Below the pieces are notes generated by a model. It searched no databases. It was given only the letters and a program-made list of their open reading frames with translations, and was not told where the DNA came from. 64,000 nucleotides of DNA, from positions 434,001 through 498,000 of the forward strand of contig NZ_BCXJ01000004.1 in the NCBI RefSeq assembly GCF_001598215.1, given 5' to 3'. Source of the stretch: Shouchella clausii (GTDB taxonomy: Bacteria; Bacillota; Bacilli; Bacillales; Bacillaceae_D). The position numbers were made by a program, and so were the translations under genes. Shown here in pieces: positions 34,784-45,893 of this stretch; the first letter of the stretch is position 1; every line of letters starts with the position of its first letter.

Positions 34784-36055
34784 TTATAAATTGGCGTTGC
34801 TCGACATCACTGTTTCAATTACGGCTAAATAGTCGTCATAACTCCGTTTATACAGACGACTCCAGTCTATGGCTCCATTTAACTCAGCAAATACTTGAGT
34901 GAGAAACCGCGGGAACACTGCAAACAGAAAATGTGGATCAATATCGACAAAATCGTCGCCGTGGATTGTGCCAGCAAAACCGCTATGGCCAATTTGAATA
35001 CATGGCATCATGTACGACAAATCGCCAATATCACCAGCAGCACTAATCGCGTTGTTTTCCAGCAAATCTTCCACTTCCTCTGTTTTTGCAAACGCCTGTT
35101 TTACAAAGGTGGACAAGTAGCGGTCTTGTACAAAAGGAAGGTAGCCCATTTGCGTATGAATAGCGACTTCGCCTTGAAGAGCGTGGGCGCTTCCACGTGC
35201 AGCAGCGTCCATTTTTTTAGCGACTTCTCCCATGTAGGATAACGTTTTTGTTCGCAAATCGGAGCCAATACGAATCGCGTTTGGAATCACATTTGTGGAC
35301 ATATCGCTAGCTGAGACAATTGGGTTTATCCGCACATTTTCACTGTCCTTTAGCTGCTGGCGTACAAGTCCTAAAGCAACATTAAACAAAGTTGACATGC
35401 TGTAAGCATTTTTGCCGGCAAACGGATCGAAGCCTGCATGTGCTGCTTCCCCATTAAAGTCATAATATTTATACAAAAAACCTGCTAAATCACAATTGAT
35501 TTCCACTGTCCGTTTTTCAAATGTTCCACCGATGGCATGGATGCAAATACTCGCGTCGATGTTGTCAAACATTCCGAGTCTCATCGCTTCTGGCTTGCCG
35601 CCATAGTGGCCAATCGTGCCATTATTAAGCAACTCTTCACGGTAAGCAAGATCGAGATATTCCTCTGCCGGAACAAATACAAAAGCTACATTAAAATCAA
35701 ACTGAAGGTGCTCGCCAGTTTGTACGAAATAATTGTACAACGCAAGGGCAATTGCTACTTGTGTATAATGGCCACAGTTATGGGCTGCGCCAGTCTTTTT
35801 GTCGGCCATATGGTGGCTAGGCGCATAAACCGCATCCAATTCGGCAATAAAAGCGATTGTCTTATGCTTGTCCGTCGTTAATTGCGTTTTTAGCCCTGTT
35901 GTGCTAAAAGGTTCAATGATAGCTGCGGGGTTTTTCTGTTCAATAAATGTACGGACTGTTTCACTAGTGCGCGTTTCTTTATAGCCAAGTTCAGGATGGG
36001 CAAAAATGTCACGAGCGATGGCAAGAATTTCTTCGTATTGCTGTTCAAAGATCAC
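34784..36055 (-). CDS. M20 family amidohydrolase, AbgB-like
   Basis: A 423-residue M20 peptidase-type protein: IFAHPELGYKETRTSE, HNCGHYTQVA (metal Cys-Gly-His), FVPAEEYLD (catalytic Glu pair), GEAAHAGFDPFAGKNA (dimerisation domain) and AAGDIGDLSYMMPCIQIGH. It begins with GTG after AAGGGAGGATG. It heads a three-gene operon with two membrane proteins. Unlike the family member at 29164, it belongs to the aminobenzoyl-glutamate hydrolase-like branch by its CGH-Y form; substrate inferred to be an N-acyl or amide compound. Confidence 0.82.
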   Translation of the reverse strand: MIFEQQYEEILAIARDIFAHPELGYKETRTSETVRTFIEQKNPAAIIEPFSTTGLKTQLTTDKHKTIAFIAELDAVYAPSHHMADKKTGAAHNCGHYTQVAIALALYNYFVQTGEHLQFDFNVAFVFVPAEEYLDLAYREELLNNGTIGHYGGKPEAMRLGMFDNIDASICIHAIGGTFEKRTVEINCDLAGFLYKYYDFNGEAAHAGFDPFAGKNAYSMSTLFNVALGLVRQQLKDSENVRINPIVSASDMSTNVIPNAIRIGSDLRTKTLSYMGEVAKKMDAAARGSAHALQGEVAIHTQMGYLPFVQDRYLSTFVKQAFAKTEEVEDLLENNAISAAGDIGDLSYMMPCIQIGHSGFAGTIHGDDFVDIDPHFLFAVFPRFLTQVFAELNGAIDWSRLYKRSYDDYLAVIETVMSSNANL

Positions 36056-36185
36056 AGATTGTCATCCTCCCTTGTTTTACACTCGTCATCTTACACCTTT
36101 CGACAATATTCGTCAACACGAATTCTTTACATTTATCCGTTCATACGCTCTAATGTTCGGATTTCGCCTGTTTTCCGCAAAAAAA

Positions 36186-36215
36186 CCCTATCCTCTTCTT
36201 GCTAAGAGGATAGGG
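36186..36215 (-). terminator. leuS terminator
   Basis: CCCTATCCTCTT and AAGAGGATAGGG form a 12-bp stem; on the minus strand it is followed by TTTTTTT. It lies 35 nt past the leuS stop. Confidence 0.9.
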
Positions 36216-36249
36216 GACGAATAGCATGATCGACGTTTATTGCCTATGA

Positions 36250-38664
36250 TTAGGCAACAACAATGTTGACAAGCTTTCCAGGAACAGCAATGACTTTGCG
36301 AATCGTTTTCTCGCCAATAGCTGCTTGCACTTTTTCATCAGCGAGTGCTGCTGCTTCCATTTCTTCTTTTGAGGCTCCTTTGTTTACGACGAGCTTTGTT
36401 TTAACTTTGCCATTCATTTGCACGACGACTTCGACTTCGTTTTCAACGAGCAACGACTCATCATATGTCGGCCAAGCTTCATACGTAATCGTATCTGTAT
36501 GGCCAAGCTTCTCCCAAAGCTCTTCGGCAATATGAGGAGCAACTGGCGACAAAAGCTTTACAAAGCCCTCTATTAGCGCTTTTGGCAATACCTTTTGCTT
36601 ATTTCCCTCGTTTACAAACACCATTAATTGGGAAATGCCTGTATTAAAGCGCAGCTCGGCAAAGTCTTCGGTAACTTTTTTCACCGTTTGGTGGTAAGTG
36701 CGCACAAACGCTTCATTGCCTTCTACATCTTTGACGTTGCTGTTCAGCTTGCCTGTTTCTTCGTTCACAATTAAGCGCCAAACCCGTTCAAGAAAACGGC
36801 GCGAGCCATCAAGGCCGTTTGTTGACCAAGCTACAGATGCATCTAGAGGGCCCATAAACATTTCATACAGGCGGAGCGTGTCAGCCCCGTGGCTGGCAAT
36901 AATCTCGTCAGGGTTGACAACATTGCCTTTTGACTTGCTCATCTTTTCGTTATTTTCGCCAAGGATCATGCCTTGGTTAAACACTTTTTGGAATGGTTCT
37001 TTTGTCGGCACAACGCCAATATCATACAAAAACTTATGCCAAAAACGAGCATATAGCAAATGCAAGACTGCATGTTCTGCACCGCCAATATACGTATCGA
37101 CAGGCAGCCAATTTTTTAGTTTTTCAGGATCAGCCAATGCTTCGTCGTTCGTCGGGTCAATATAGCGCAAATAATACCAGCAGCTACCTGCCCATTGGGG
37201 CATCGTGTTCGTTTCACGGCGACCGCGCATACCTGTTTTAGGATCAACAACTTCCAGCCAATCTTTCGCATTGGCAAGCGGCGATTCGCCTGTACCAGAA
37301 GGTTTGATTTCCTCTAAATCAGGCAACATCAGCGGCAATTCGCTCTCATCCAAAGCTGACATAGAGCCATCTTCCCAGTGGATGATTGGAATCGGTTCGC
37401 CCCAATAACGCTGGCGGCTAAAGAGCCAATCACGCAAACGGTATGTGACCTTTCTTTGCCCAGCGCCATTTTCCTCTAGCCAAACAATCATTTTCTCAAC
37501 CGCTTCTTGCTTGTTCAACCCATTGAGAAAATCAGAATTGACATGTTCTCCGTCGCCTGTGTAAGCAGCTTTTGAGACATCGCCGCCTGCGACTACTTCT
37601 TTTATTGGCAAGCCAAATGCATTGGCAAATTCGAAATCGCGCTCATCATGAGCGGGGACAGCCATGACAGCTCCAGTACCATAACTGATTAATACATAAT
37701 CAGCTATCCAAACTGGTATCTTTTCACCATTTACAGGATTGATGGCATAAGCGCCAGTAAACGCGCCTGTTTTTTCTTTTGCCAAATCTGTCCGTTCAAT
37801 GTCACTTTTGAGTGAGACTTGCTTTTGGTATGCTTCTACCGCTTCCCGTTGCTCATCAGTAGTGATCTCTGACACGAGCTTATGCTCAGGGGCAAGCACC
37901 ATATAAGTAGCGCCAAACAACGTGTCTGGCCGCGTCGTAAACACGTTAACGGAGTGTTCATTGATCTTAAATGTCACTTCAGCGCCTTCCGATTTGCCGA
38001 TCCAGTTGCGCTGCATATCTTTTAGGCTTTCCGGCCATTCGAGCTCTTCAAGGTCTTCGAGCAAGCGCTCAGCATAAGCCGTAATGCGCAACACCCATTG
38101 CTTCATTGGGCGCCGTTCAACTGGATGGCCTCCTCGTTCGCTGACACCGTCGACAATTTCCTCATTGGCTAGCACCGTTCCAAGCGCAGGGCACCAGTTC
38201 ACGGCTACTTCGTCTATATAAGCAAGCCCTTTTTCATATAGTTTTAGAAAAATCCATTGTGTCCATTTGTAATATTGAGGGTCGGTTGTGCTAATTTCAC
38301 GGTCCCAATCATAAGAAAAACCAAGTTCTTTAATTTGCCGTTTAAATGTGTCAATGTTTTGTTTTGTAAACGTAGCCGGATGTTTGCCTGTATCTAGAGC
38401 GTACTGCTCAGCTGGCAAGCCAAAAGCATCCCAACCCATAGGGTGAAGCACGTTGTAGCCTTGCATCCGCTTCATCCGCGCCAAAATATCGGTTGCCGTG
38501 TATCCTTCTGGATGGCCGACATGAAGACCAGCCCCCGATGGATAGGGAAACATATCTAATGCATAAAAATGCGGCCCATCTGCTTGTTCATCTGTTTTAA
38601 AGGTTTTGTTTTCTTCCCAAAATGCTTGCCACTTTTTTTCAATTTCCTGATGTGAAAACGACAT
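36250..38664 (-). CDS. leuS: leucyl-tRNA synthetase
   Basis: An 804-residue class I synthetase, the same length as B. subtilis LeuS. HVGH signature at residues 48-51 ([14 protein letters not shown]), CP1 editing domain, KMSKS in [11 protein letters not shown] and the anticodon and C-terminal domains ending KLVNIVVA. The ATG at 38664 follows AGGAGGAAAAGG; the open frame extends 99 nt further but only into the T-box terminator and antiterminator. A fragment of its 3' end is found at 33229-33318. Confidence 0.97.
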   Translation of the reverse strand: MSFSHQEIEKKWQAFWEENKTFKTDEQADGPHFYALDMFPYPSGAGLHVGHPEGYTATDILARMKRMQGYNVLHPMGWDAFGLPAEQYALDTGKHPATFTKQNIDTFKRQIKELGFSYDWDREISTTDPQYYKWTQWIFLKLYEKGLAYIDEVAVNWCPALGTVLANEEIVDGVSERGGHPVERRPMKQWVLRITAYAERLLEDLEELEWPESLKDMQRNWIGKSEGAEVTFKINEHSVNVFTTRPDTLFGATYMVLAPEHKLVSEITTDEQREAVEAYQKQVSLKSDIERTDLAKEKTGAFTGAYAINPVNGEKIPVWIADYVLISYGTGAVMAVPAHDERDFEFANAFGLPIKEVVAGGDVSKAAYTGDGEHVNSDFLNGLNKQEAVEKMIVWLEENGAGQRKVTYRLRDWLFSRQRYWGEPIPIIHWEDGSMSALDESELPLMLPDLEEIKPSGTGESPLANAKDWLEVVDPKTGMRGRRETNTMPQWAGSCWYYLRYIDPTNDEALADPEKLKNWLPVDTYIGGAEHAVLHLLYARFWHKFLYDIGVVPTKEPFQKVFNQGMILGENNEKMSKSKGNVVNPDEIIASHGADTLRLYEMFMGPLDASVAWSTNGLDGSRRFLERVWRLIVNEETGKLNSNVKDVEGNEAFVRTYHQTVKKVTEDFAELRFNTGISQLMVFVNEGNKQKVLPKALIEGFVKLLSPVAPHIAEELWEKLGHTDTITYEAWPTYDESLLVENEVEVVVQMNGKVKTKLVVNKGASKEEMEAAALADEKVQAAIGEKTIRKVIAVPGKLVNIVVA

Positions 38665-38689
38665 TCCTTTTCCTCCTTCTGCTGCTTCC

Positions 38690-38930
38690 AACAAAAAAAC
38701 TCTCTCCCAAAAGGGACGAGAGTTTGCATACATTCCCGCGGTGCCACCCACATTAACAGGCATCGCCTGTTCACTTACACATAACGGTGTGTCCCGTTAA
38801 GAGCTACTGGCAATGCGGTTCGCTCTTACAACTAAAAGGCGAGTTCACATCTCTTCTCAGGCTGGCTTGCACCGTCCGCCAGCTCTCTTGCTTTCCAAAG
38901 TGATGCTACTACTCCTTTATCCTTGTATTT
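38690..38930 (-). promoter_or_regulatory. T-box leader of leuS
   Basis: The minus strand shows a full T-box leader: an AAGGAGTAGTAGC start of stem I, the specifier CUC (Leu) in GTGAACTCGCC, the T-box sequence GGTGGCACCGCGG at about 38742-38754, and the terminator ACTCTCTCCC-aaaa-GGGACGAGAGT with T-tract at 38693-38723. Uncharged tRNA-Leu would stabilise the antiterminator and raise leuS transcription. Confidence 0.95.
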
Positions 38931-39009
38931 CCCTAGTTTACGATATGCTCATTGTATGAAAAGTCTTTTCCAAAGTCAAGCAAACATATACCTATTTTAG
39001 CGATTCGAT

Positions 39010-40074
<1,065 letters not shown>

Positions 40075-40113
40075 AAATTTTCAAGTACCCACCAACAAAG
40101 TCGATAACCGCAC

Positions 40114-40147
40114 TCAGACTGATAGAAAACGCTTGTCTACAGTCTGA
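40114..40147. repeat. collapsed copy C of the MITE-like repeat
   Basis: TCAGACTGATAGAAAACG at the left equals the left end of the copy at 63722, and TCTACAGTCTGA at the right equals the right end. The whole middle (about 130 bp) is missing. The ends form a 12-bp hairpin with one bulged base. Confidence 0.7.
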
Positions 40148-40155
40148 ACAACGCT

Positions 40156-41352
40156 CTATTGAACGTTGTTCAGGTTATCATTCTGATGCTCTTTTAATAG
40201 CGGCCGGTCATAAATACGGGCTAGTGGAATCGCCAATAGGAGTAAAATACTGATGAGGACAAACAGCACTTGGATTGAAAACCCATCTACTACTATACCG
40301 CCGAGCAACGGGCCAATCATGCGGCCGCCAGTGGCTACGCTATTGACAATGCCTTGGTACGCTCCTTCCCGTCCAGATGGAGCAAGGGCATTGGCGATTG
40401 TTGGGACTGCAGGCCAGACAAACATTTCGCCGATTGTCAAAATCAGCATAGCGACAAAAAAGCCACTGAACGCTTGGGCTTGTGTTAATACAAGATAGGA
40501 CAAAGCGAAAATGAACAACCCAAGCCCCATTTGCCCTTTAAGCGTTAGCTTCCCCTTTTGGATCACCCAATGGATCAGGGGCTGTGCAAAGACAATTAAC
40601 AATCCGTTCATCGTCCATAATATACTGTAAGCGTGCAATGGAATGCCGAGTGACTGAATGTAGACGGAAACATTGGCCTGCCACTGCGTATAGCCAAGCC
40701 AAGAAATGAAAAAAGCTGCTGAAACAATCCATAGCGCTTGCAAACGGTACTTAGACGCTTTGTTGGCATGTTGAATTCCTGCTCCAGCGGTTCTTCCTTT
40801 GCTTCCTGTCCAATTCCGAAAAAACACGGCAATGTAGACGAGTAGCAACACATGCATGGCTGCATTGGCGACAAAAACGTCTGTCAAACGCACCAGCGTA
40901 ACAACGCCAATTAATGCCGTCCCTAGCGATACACCCACATTTTGCGCTACATAAATCGCATTTGCTGACTTTCTCCCACCTTCTGGCCACAAGCTTCCAG
41001 CGAGTGCATACATGGAAGGGGCCATCATTCCAGAACCAAACCCCATCCCCGTTAGAAAAACAGCGTACCATCCATACTCTCCATAATAGAAAGCGAGTAA
41101 AACAGCAGAGGCCGCAGAAAGAACACACCCAAGCGAAATCGTGCGATAGGCACCAATCCGATCAAACAATCTGCCACCGATCAAGCTGCCAAGTACGCCT
41201 GCCCCTGCATTTAGCATAAGCACAGCTCCCGAAGCCGTTAAACTTTGCCCAAGCAGTTGCGTCATAATGATTGCATTGAGTGGCCATAAAAACGAAGCGC
41301 CGGTAATGTTAATGGCTGTCGCCACCATTAAAATCCATATTGATTTCGGCAA
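40156..41352 (-). CDS. MFS transporter, drug-efflux type
   Basis: A 398-residue, 12-segment MFS protein. GGRLFDRIGAYRTI is the loop 2-3 signature (G-x3-D-R-x-G), GFGSGMMAPSMYAL lies in segment 4-5, and ANALAPSGREGAYQG and GPLLGGIVVD are in the second half. The family suggests proton-coupled efflux or uptake of small molecules; B. subtilis YttB is similar by context. The last codons form a CTGAACAACG/CGTTGTTCAG hairpin, perhaps part of a terminator. ATG start. Confidence 0.85.
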   Translation of the reverse strand: MPKSIWILMVATAINITGASFLWPLNAIIMTQLLGQSLTASGAVLMLNAGAGVLGSLIGGRLFDRIGAYRTISLGCVLSAASAVLLAFYYGEYGWYAVFLTGMGFGSGMMAPSMYALAGSLWPEGGRKSANAIYVAQNVGVSLGTALIGVVTLVRLTDVFVANAAMHVLLLVYIAVFFRNWTGSKGRTAGAGIQHANKASKYRLQALWIVSAAFFISWLGYTQWQANVSVYIQSLGIPLHAYSILWTMNGLLIVFAQPLIHWVIQKGKLTLKGQMGLGLFIFALSYLVLTQAQAFSGFFVAMLILTIGEMFVWPAVPTIANALAPSGREGAYQGIVNSVATGGRMIGPLLGGIVVDGFSIQVLFVLISILLLLAIPLARIYDRPLLKEHQNDNLNNVQ

Positions 41353-41546
41353 AACACGCGCCTCCTCTTTTTTCCTTTCTTACATTGTGCCTATGATAGT
41401 GTAGGAGAAATTCAGCAAATAAGCAACAAGCATATTCGCTGCAATTATGGTAAACTAAGAACAAAAATTCGCCAAAAGAGAGAGAAGCACATTGCCTCTG
41501 TCTTGTAAAACGGCGATAGCTACCAGATGAAAGGGGAGTCGTCTAA

Positions 41547-41717
41547 ATGATGAAAAACCACTGCGGCACCGACATCGCTTATAATCCTGTTGCCGTGTTC
41601 CCGTTCCCCACAGCTCCCCTAGCTGGCCCAATCAACCGCTTTCGCCATTTGCCTGACGCACTTGCGTTGATTAAACTGTCTGGAACATGTTCCACCCTTT
41701 GGGGGGAGGGGCCTTGA
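41547..41717 (+). CDS. 56-residue ORF translationally coupled to ytqB
   Basis: ATG at 41547 (a second ATG follows at once) with SD AAAGGGGAG 8 nt upstream opens 56 codons: MMKNHCGTDIAYNPV, a Pro-rich middle (PFPTAPLAGP), then INRFRHLPDALALIKLSG and a Cys-containing end GTCSTLWGEGP. Its TGA overlaps the ytqB TTG start as TTGA, and the GGGGAGGGG that encodes its last residues is the ytqB SD. That arrangement supports real translation. No signal peptide or membrane segment; family not recognised. It could be a leader peptide or a stand-alone small protein. Confidence 0.6.
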   Translation: MMKNHCGTDIAYNPVAVFPFPTAPLAGPINRFRHLPDALALIKLSGTCSTLWGEGP

Positions 41718-42331
41718 ATCTACTTGGCGTCCTGCCATTTGCCCATTCGTTGCTTTCCAGCGTCGTACAGCCAGGGGATACCGTCGTTGATGCCACAACT
41801 GGAAATGGACACGATACCTTGTTTTTGGCTAAACTTGTTGGTGAAACGGGGGTTGTTATCGGCTGCGACATCCAAGCATCCGCGCTAACCTCTACAGAGG
41901 CACGCCTTCAAAAGGCAGGTTTGGACAAGCAAGTATCCCTATTCCAAATCGGCCATGAAAAGTTGGCGACTTTGCCGTTGTTTGTAAACTCAAACATCGC
42001 CGCTGCCATCTTTAATTTAGGCTATTTGCCTGGCGGAGACAAAGCTGTTACAACAACAGGGAAAACGACGATTGCAGCGATTGAGCAACTGTTTAACCGT
42101 TTAAAGCAAGGTGGCCTGATTGTTCTCGTCGTCTACCATGGACACCCACAAGGCAAAAAGGAAAAAAACGACTTATTGGCTTATGTCGAATCGCTCCCTC
42201 AAGAAATCGCACATGTAGCGACTTACCAATTTATTAATCAAAAGAACGATCCTCCTTTTGTGGTAGCGATTGAAAAACGGACTGATTCCTTAAGCGTCCA
42301 AGCGAGAGGAAACACTGGATTTTGCAAATAA
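41714..42331 (+). CDS. ytqB: YtqB, class I SAM-dependent (rRNA) methyltransferase
   Basis: A 205-residue Rossmann methyltransferase: VLPFAHSLLSS, VDATTGNGHDTLFLA (SAM loop), GCDIQASAL, FNLGYLPGGDKAV and VVYHGH are signatures of the YtqB/rRNA_methylase family. The TTG at 41714 with GGGGGGAGGGG in front matches the B. subtilis start better than the ATG 27 nt upstream, which has no SD. The target is uncertain (rRNA or tRNA). Confidence 0.85.
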   Translation: MNLLGVLPFAHSLLSSVVQPGDTVVDATTGNGHDTLFLAKLVGETGVVIGCDIQASALTSTEARLQKAGLDKQVSLFQIGHEKLATLPLFVNSNIAAAIFNLGYLPGGDKAVTTTGKTTIAAIEQLFNRLKQGGLIVLVVYHGHPQGKKEKNDLLAYVESLPQEIAHVATYQFINQKNDPPFVVAIEKRTDSLSVQARGNTGFCK

Positions 42332-42355
42332 TAGAAAGAAGGAGAAGTGATCCCA

Positions 42356-42949
42356 ATGAGCAAACTTGAATCAATTTTAGCTTTTAATGAAGCATTTGTA
42401 GCCAATAAAGAATATGAGCGCTTTAAAGCAGACAAATTCCCGCAAAAGAAAATCGTTATTTTAACATGCATGGACACGCGGCTCGTTGAACTGCTCCACA
42501 ATGCGATGAATTTAAAAAATGGCGACGCTAAAATTATTCGCAATGCCGGTGCTGTCATCTCCCATCCATTCGGCAGCATCATGCGGAGCATTCTTGTTGC
42601 CATTTATGAATTAGGTGCCGAAGAAGTGTTTGTTATTGGCCACTATGGCTGTGGAATGACGGGTCTTTCCGCAAATTCTGTTCTCCAAAAGGCAGAGGAA
42701 CGGGGCATTGATATGGATGAAATCAATGCGCTCCAATACGCTGGCGTAGACGTTAACAAGTTTTTAACTGGTTTTGAAAATGTGACCGAAAGCGTCAACC
42801 ACAGTGTCGATATGGTTGTTAACCACCCGCTTTTGCCAAAGGATGTGCGCGTTCACGGCCTTGTCATCGATCCAGAAACAGGAAAGCTCGATTTGCTGCA
42901 ACGTGATTTGCAAAAAGGGGCAAACGCCAAGCAGCCGCAAGACGTATAA
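42356..42949 (+). CDS. ytiB: beta-class carbonic anhydrase YtiB
   Basis: A 197-residue beta carbonic anhydrase that hydrates CO2 in the cytosol. Zinc ligands are Cys38 (LTCMDTR, with the Asp40-Arg42 dyad), His96 and Cys99 (GHYGCGMTG). The ATG at 42356 follows AAGGAGAAGTG; the in-frame GTG 9 nt upstream lies in the SD. It is 24 nt after ytqB and probably co-transcribed. Confidence 0.92.
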   Translation: MSKLESILAFNEAFVANKEYERFKADKFPQKKIVILTCMDTRLVELLHNAMNLKNGDAKIIRNAGAVISHPFGSIMRSILVAIYELGAEEVFVIGHYGCGMTGLSANSVLQKAEERGIDMDEINALQYAGVDVNKFLTGFENVTESVNHSVDMVVNHPLLPKDVRVHGLVIDPETGKLDLLQRDLQKGANAKQPQDV

Positions 42950-42977
42950 CAAAATGCAAACGATGTAATTAGACAGC

Positions 42978-43016
42978 AAAAAGATGACCTTGGTTGCCAC
43001 CTAAGGTCATCTTTTT
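42978..43016. terminator. bidirectional terminator ytiB/ytpA
   Basis: AAAAAGATGACCT and AGGTCATCTTTTT form a long stem with a 12-nt loop between converging genes. Confidence 0.9.
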
Positions 43017-43033
43017 GTCTGGATGATTGCATG

Positions 43034-43816
43034 TTACGGAAACAGCATATTTACAAAGCCAATCGTAAAGCGAAACACTTCTTCTTTTTCAGGTTCGTTA
43101 AAGAGCTCATGGTAAAGGCCATCCCATTCTTTGTACATTTTATGGTTGATCTGCAAATCATTAAACCAAGCCATGCCTGCTTGTTTATCAATCACATAGT
43201 CTTCTCCTGCAGCAAGCAATAACACTGGGATATTCGGCATTTTCTCCGGGTAACGCCTCGTAAGGCGCATCGCTTTTTCCAATTCGTGGTACCAACGAGC
43301 TGACACTTTCGTTACACGCAACGGATCCCGTGCATATTCTTCACGGACTTGTTCGCTCCTCGTCGTTTGTTCTGGAGACAAACCAGCGTTCATGCTAAAC
43401 GCAGGTGCTACATGATTGAGCATTTTTGCTGCCGCCTTTTTCGGCGCAGGAATGTCCATAGCGAGATCCAAACAAGGCGAAGAAAGCACGAGCGCTTCTA
43501 CAAACGAATGATCTTTTTCCATTAATGTACGAATAGAAATGAGGCCGCCCATGCTGTGACCAACAAGTACAATCGGCAATTGCTTTGCCCTTGCATGCTT
43601 AAGCCAGACGTCAACCGTTTTTATGTATTTTTGAAATGAGTCGATATGCCCACGCTTTCCTCGCGACTCCCCTTGTCCTGGCAAATCCCCTAGCAGGCAA
43701 TCAAACCCATGATGATTCCATTTTTCAACAAGCCAACGGTACCGACCGCTATGTTCCCCGGCTCCATGAACAATAACAGCAACGCCTCTGGCGTCTGGAA
43801 CGTCAAAATAGCGCAC
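43034..43816 (-). CDS. ytpA: YtpA, alpha/beta hydrolase (lysophospholipase type)
   Basis: A 260-residue serine hydrolase of the monoglyceride lipase group: VIVHGAGEHSGRY (oxyanion), GDLPGQGES, nucleophile GHSMGGL, AGEDYVIDKQ (acid) and GLYHELFNEPE (His). B. subtilis YtpA makes the lysophospholipid antibiotic bacilysocin. The GTG at 43816 is favoured because AAGGAGGA lies 6 nt upstream; the GTG at 43822 would touch the SD. It is divergent from ytoA. Confidence 0.88.
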   Translation of the reverse strand: MRYFDVPDARGVAVIVHGAGEHSGRYRWLVEKWNHHGFDCLLGDLPGQGESRGKRGHIDSFQKYIKTVDVWLKHARAKQLPIVLVGHSMGGLISIRTLMEKDHSFVEALVLSSPCLDLAMDIPAPKKAAAKMLNHVAPAFSMNAGLSPEQTTRSEQVREEYARDPLRVTKVSARWYHELEKAMRLTRRYPEKMPNIPVLLLAAGEDYVIDKQAGMAWFNDLQINHKMYKEWDGLYHELFNEPEKEEVFRFTIGFVNMLFP

Positions 43817-43909
43817 AGCCACTCCTCCTTATACAAGCTGTTGCTTCGCTACATTATGCGTTACACTTAGTATAGCTGTTTTTTCATTAAACGAAAAGGA
43901 TGTGACAAC

Positions 43910-44449
43910 ATGATCCTACCATACAAGGGCGTTGTTCCAACTATTGACCCCTCTGTATACTTAGCTGAGGGAGCGATCGTCACAGGCGATGTTACGATTG
44001 GTGCTCAATCAAGCGTATGGTTCCATACAGTCATTCGCGGTGACGTGGCCCCGACAATCATTGGAAAACGTGTCAACATTCAAGATCAATCAATGCTCCA
44101 CCAAAGCCCCAATTCGCCTCTTATTATTGAAGATGATGTCACAATAGGTCATCAAGCAATGCTCCATAGTGCAATCATCCGTAAACAAGCACTGATTGGC
44201 ATGGGTTCCACGATTCTAGACGGCGCCGAAATTGGCGAGGGCGCATTTATTGGCGCCGGCAGTCTTGTCCCTCCTGGTAAGTCGATTCCGCCTGGAACGC
44301 TTGCTTTTGGACGGCCTGCGAAAGTCGTCCGTCCTTTAAATGAAACAGACAAAAAAGAAATGGCACGAATTCGCCGCGAATACGTAGAAAAAGGCCAAGA
44401 CTACAAATTGTTGCAGCAACAGACAGCGACAAAAAACAGCGACCAATAA
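43910..44449 (+). CDS. ytoA: YtoA, gamma-carbonic-anhydrase-like hexapeptide protein
   Basis: A 179-residue left-handed beta-helix protein with hexapeptide repeats (VYLAEGAIVTGDVTIG, IGHQAMLHSAIIRKQALIGMGSTI). Metal-site His residues are in MLHQSPNSP and GHQAMLH. C-terminal helix ERR-type REYVEKG. It is a gamma carbonic anhydrase fold; activity of the short form is uncertain. ATG with SD AAAGGATGTG. Confidence 0.88.
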   Translation: MILPYKGVVPTIDPSVYLAEGAIVTGDVTIGAQSSVWFHTVIRGDVAPTIIGKRVNIQDQSMLHQSPNSPLIIEDDVTIGHQAMLHSAIIRKQALIGMGSTILDGAEIGEGAFIGAGSLVPPGKSIPPGTLAFGRPAKVVRPLNETDKKEMARIRREYVEKGQDYKLLQQQTATKNSDQ

Positions 44450-44498
44450 TCCCTATGCTCATGGAGGCACAAAGCAATCGCCATCACACACAAATGCT

Positions 44499-44534
44499 AA
44501 AAAGCCTGTCGGCTCGTTTCGCCGACAGGCTTTT
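44499..44534. terminator. bidirectional terminator ytoA/metK
   Basis: AAAAGCCTGTCGGC and GCCGACAGGCTTTT form a strong 14-bp stem with an 8-nt loop just past the metK stop. Confidence 0.92.
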
Positions 44535-44546
44535 ATACTGTTTTTC

Positions 44547-45764
44547 TTAGTTTGCTTCTAATTTTAAAGCATCTTCTTTTAAAGCTGCTGCCTTATCTGT
44601 GGCTTCCCATGGAAGTGGAACATCAGTGCGACCAAAATGGCCGTAAGCAGCCGTTTGCTTATAAATCGGGCGGCGCAAATCGAGCATGCGAATAATGCCA
44701 GCTGGGCGAAGATCAAAATGTTTGCGAATCACCTCGACGAGGATCTCTTCCGCTGCTTTACCAGTTCCAAACGTATTAACAGCAATAGAAACAGGCTGGG
44801 CAACGCCAATTGCATAAGCGAGCTGTACTTCGCATTTATCAGCTAGGCCTGCTGCTACAATATTTTTGGCCACATAACGTGCGGCATAAGCGCCCGAACG
44901 GTCCACTTTCGTTGCATCCTTGCCAGAAAAAGCGCCGCCGCCATGGCGAGCATACCCGCCATACGTATCAACAATAATTTTGCGCCCCGTTAAGCCAGCG
45001 TCTCCCTGAGGGCCGCCAATGACAAAACGGCCAGTTGGGTTAATAAAGTATTTTGTTTCTTCATCGATTAATGCGCTTGGCACGACAGCTTCGATCACAT
45101 GCTCTTTTAAGTCTGCTTGAATTTGCTCTAGCGTCACTTCAGGAGCATGCTGTGTTGAAAGAACAATTGTATCGACACGAATCGGCGTATCGTTTTCATC
45201 ATATTCAATCGTCACTTGCGTTTTCCCATCAGGGCGCAAATATCCGAGTGTCCCATTTTTACGGACTTCCGTTAAGCGACGGGAGAGTTTATGGCTAAGT
45301 GAGATGGGAAGGGGCATCAGTTCTTCCGTTTCATTTGTTGCAAATCCAAACATCAGCCCTTGGTCACCGGCGCCGATGGCTTCTATTTCTGCATCGGTCA
45401 TTTGTCCTTCCCGAGCTTCTAGGGCTTTGTCCACGCCTTGGGCAATATCCGCAGATTGTTCATCAATTGATGTCAATACTGCGCATGTTTCTGCATCAAA
45501 ACCATACTTGGCGCGTGTGTAGCCAATTCCCTTGATCGTTTGGCGAACGACACTCGGTATGTCCACATACGTATTTGTCGTAATTTCACCCGCTACTAGC
45601 ACCAAACCAGTGGTGACAGACGTTTCGCAAGCGACTCGTGCATTCGGGTCTTTCTTTAAGATTTCATCTAATATAGCGTCGGAAATTTGATCACAAATTT
45701 TATCGGGATGCCCTTCCGTAACAGACTCAGATGTAAATAAATGTCTACCTCTTTTTACAGACAT
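44547..45764 (-). CDS. metK: S-adenosylmethionine synthetase
   Basis: A 405-residue enzyme that makes SAM from Met and [43 protein letters not shown]-type phosphate loop ([18 protein letters not shown]) and GHFGR near the C-terminus. ATG at 45764 with SD AAGGAGGAGC. Its transcription is expected to be controlled by the SAM riboswitch in the leader. It is divergent from pckA, as in B. subtilis. Confidence 0.97.
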   Translation of the reverse strand: MSVKRGRHLFTSESVTEGHPDKICDQISDAILDEILKKDPNARVACETSVTTGLVLVAGEITTNTYVDIPSVVRQTIKGIGYTRAKYGFDAETCAVLTSIDEQSADIAQGVDKALEAREGQMTDAEIEAIGAGDQGLMFGFATNETEELMPLPISLSHKLSRRLTEVRKNGTLGYLRPDGKTQVTIEYDENDTPIRVDTIVLSTQHAPEVTLEQIQADLKEHVIEAVVPSALIDEETKYFINPTGRFVIGGPQGDAGLTGRKIIVDTYGGYARHGGGAFSGKDATKVDRSGAYAARYVAKNIVAAGLADKCEVQLAYAIGVAQPVSIAVNTFGTGKAAEEILVEVIRKHFDLRPAGIIRMLDLRRPIYKQTAAYGHFGRTDVPLPWEATDKAAALKEDALKLEAN

Positions 45765-45893
45765 TGTGCAGCTCCTCCTTTTAATATGGCCAGTTGCTTA
45801 GCCCAAATAGAACGAACAATACAGAGGGTTATTCGCCTCTTTTGTTTCTGTCTTGCAAAGGCGGTTAGTTGGCGCAAAAGCCTTGGGCACAAC

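Noticed and set aside
38665-38763. N-terminal extension of LeuS
   Set aside because: It runs through the T-box antiterminator and terminator and has no SD; ATG 38664 has AGGAGG and gives 804 residues.
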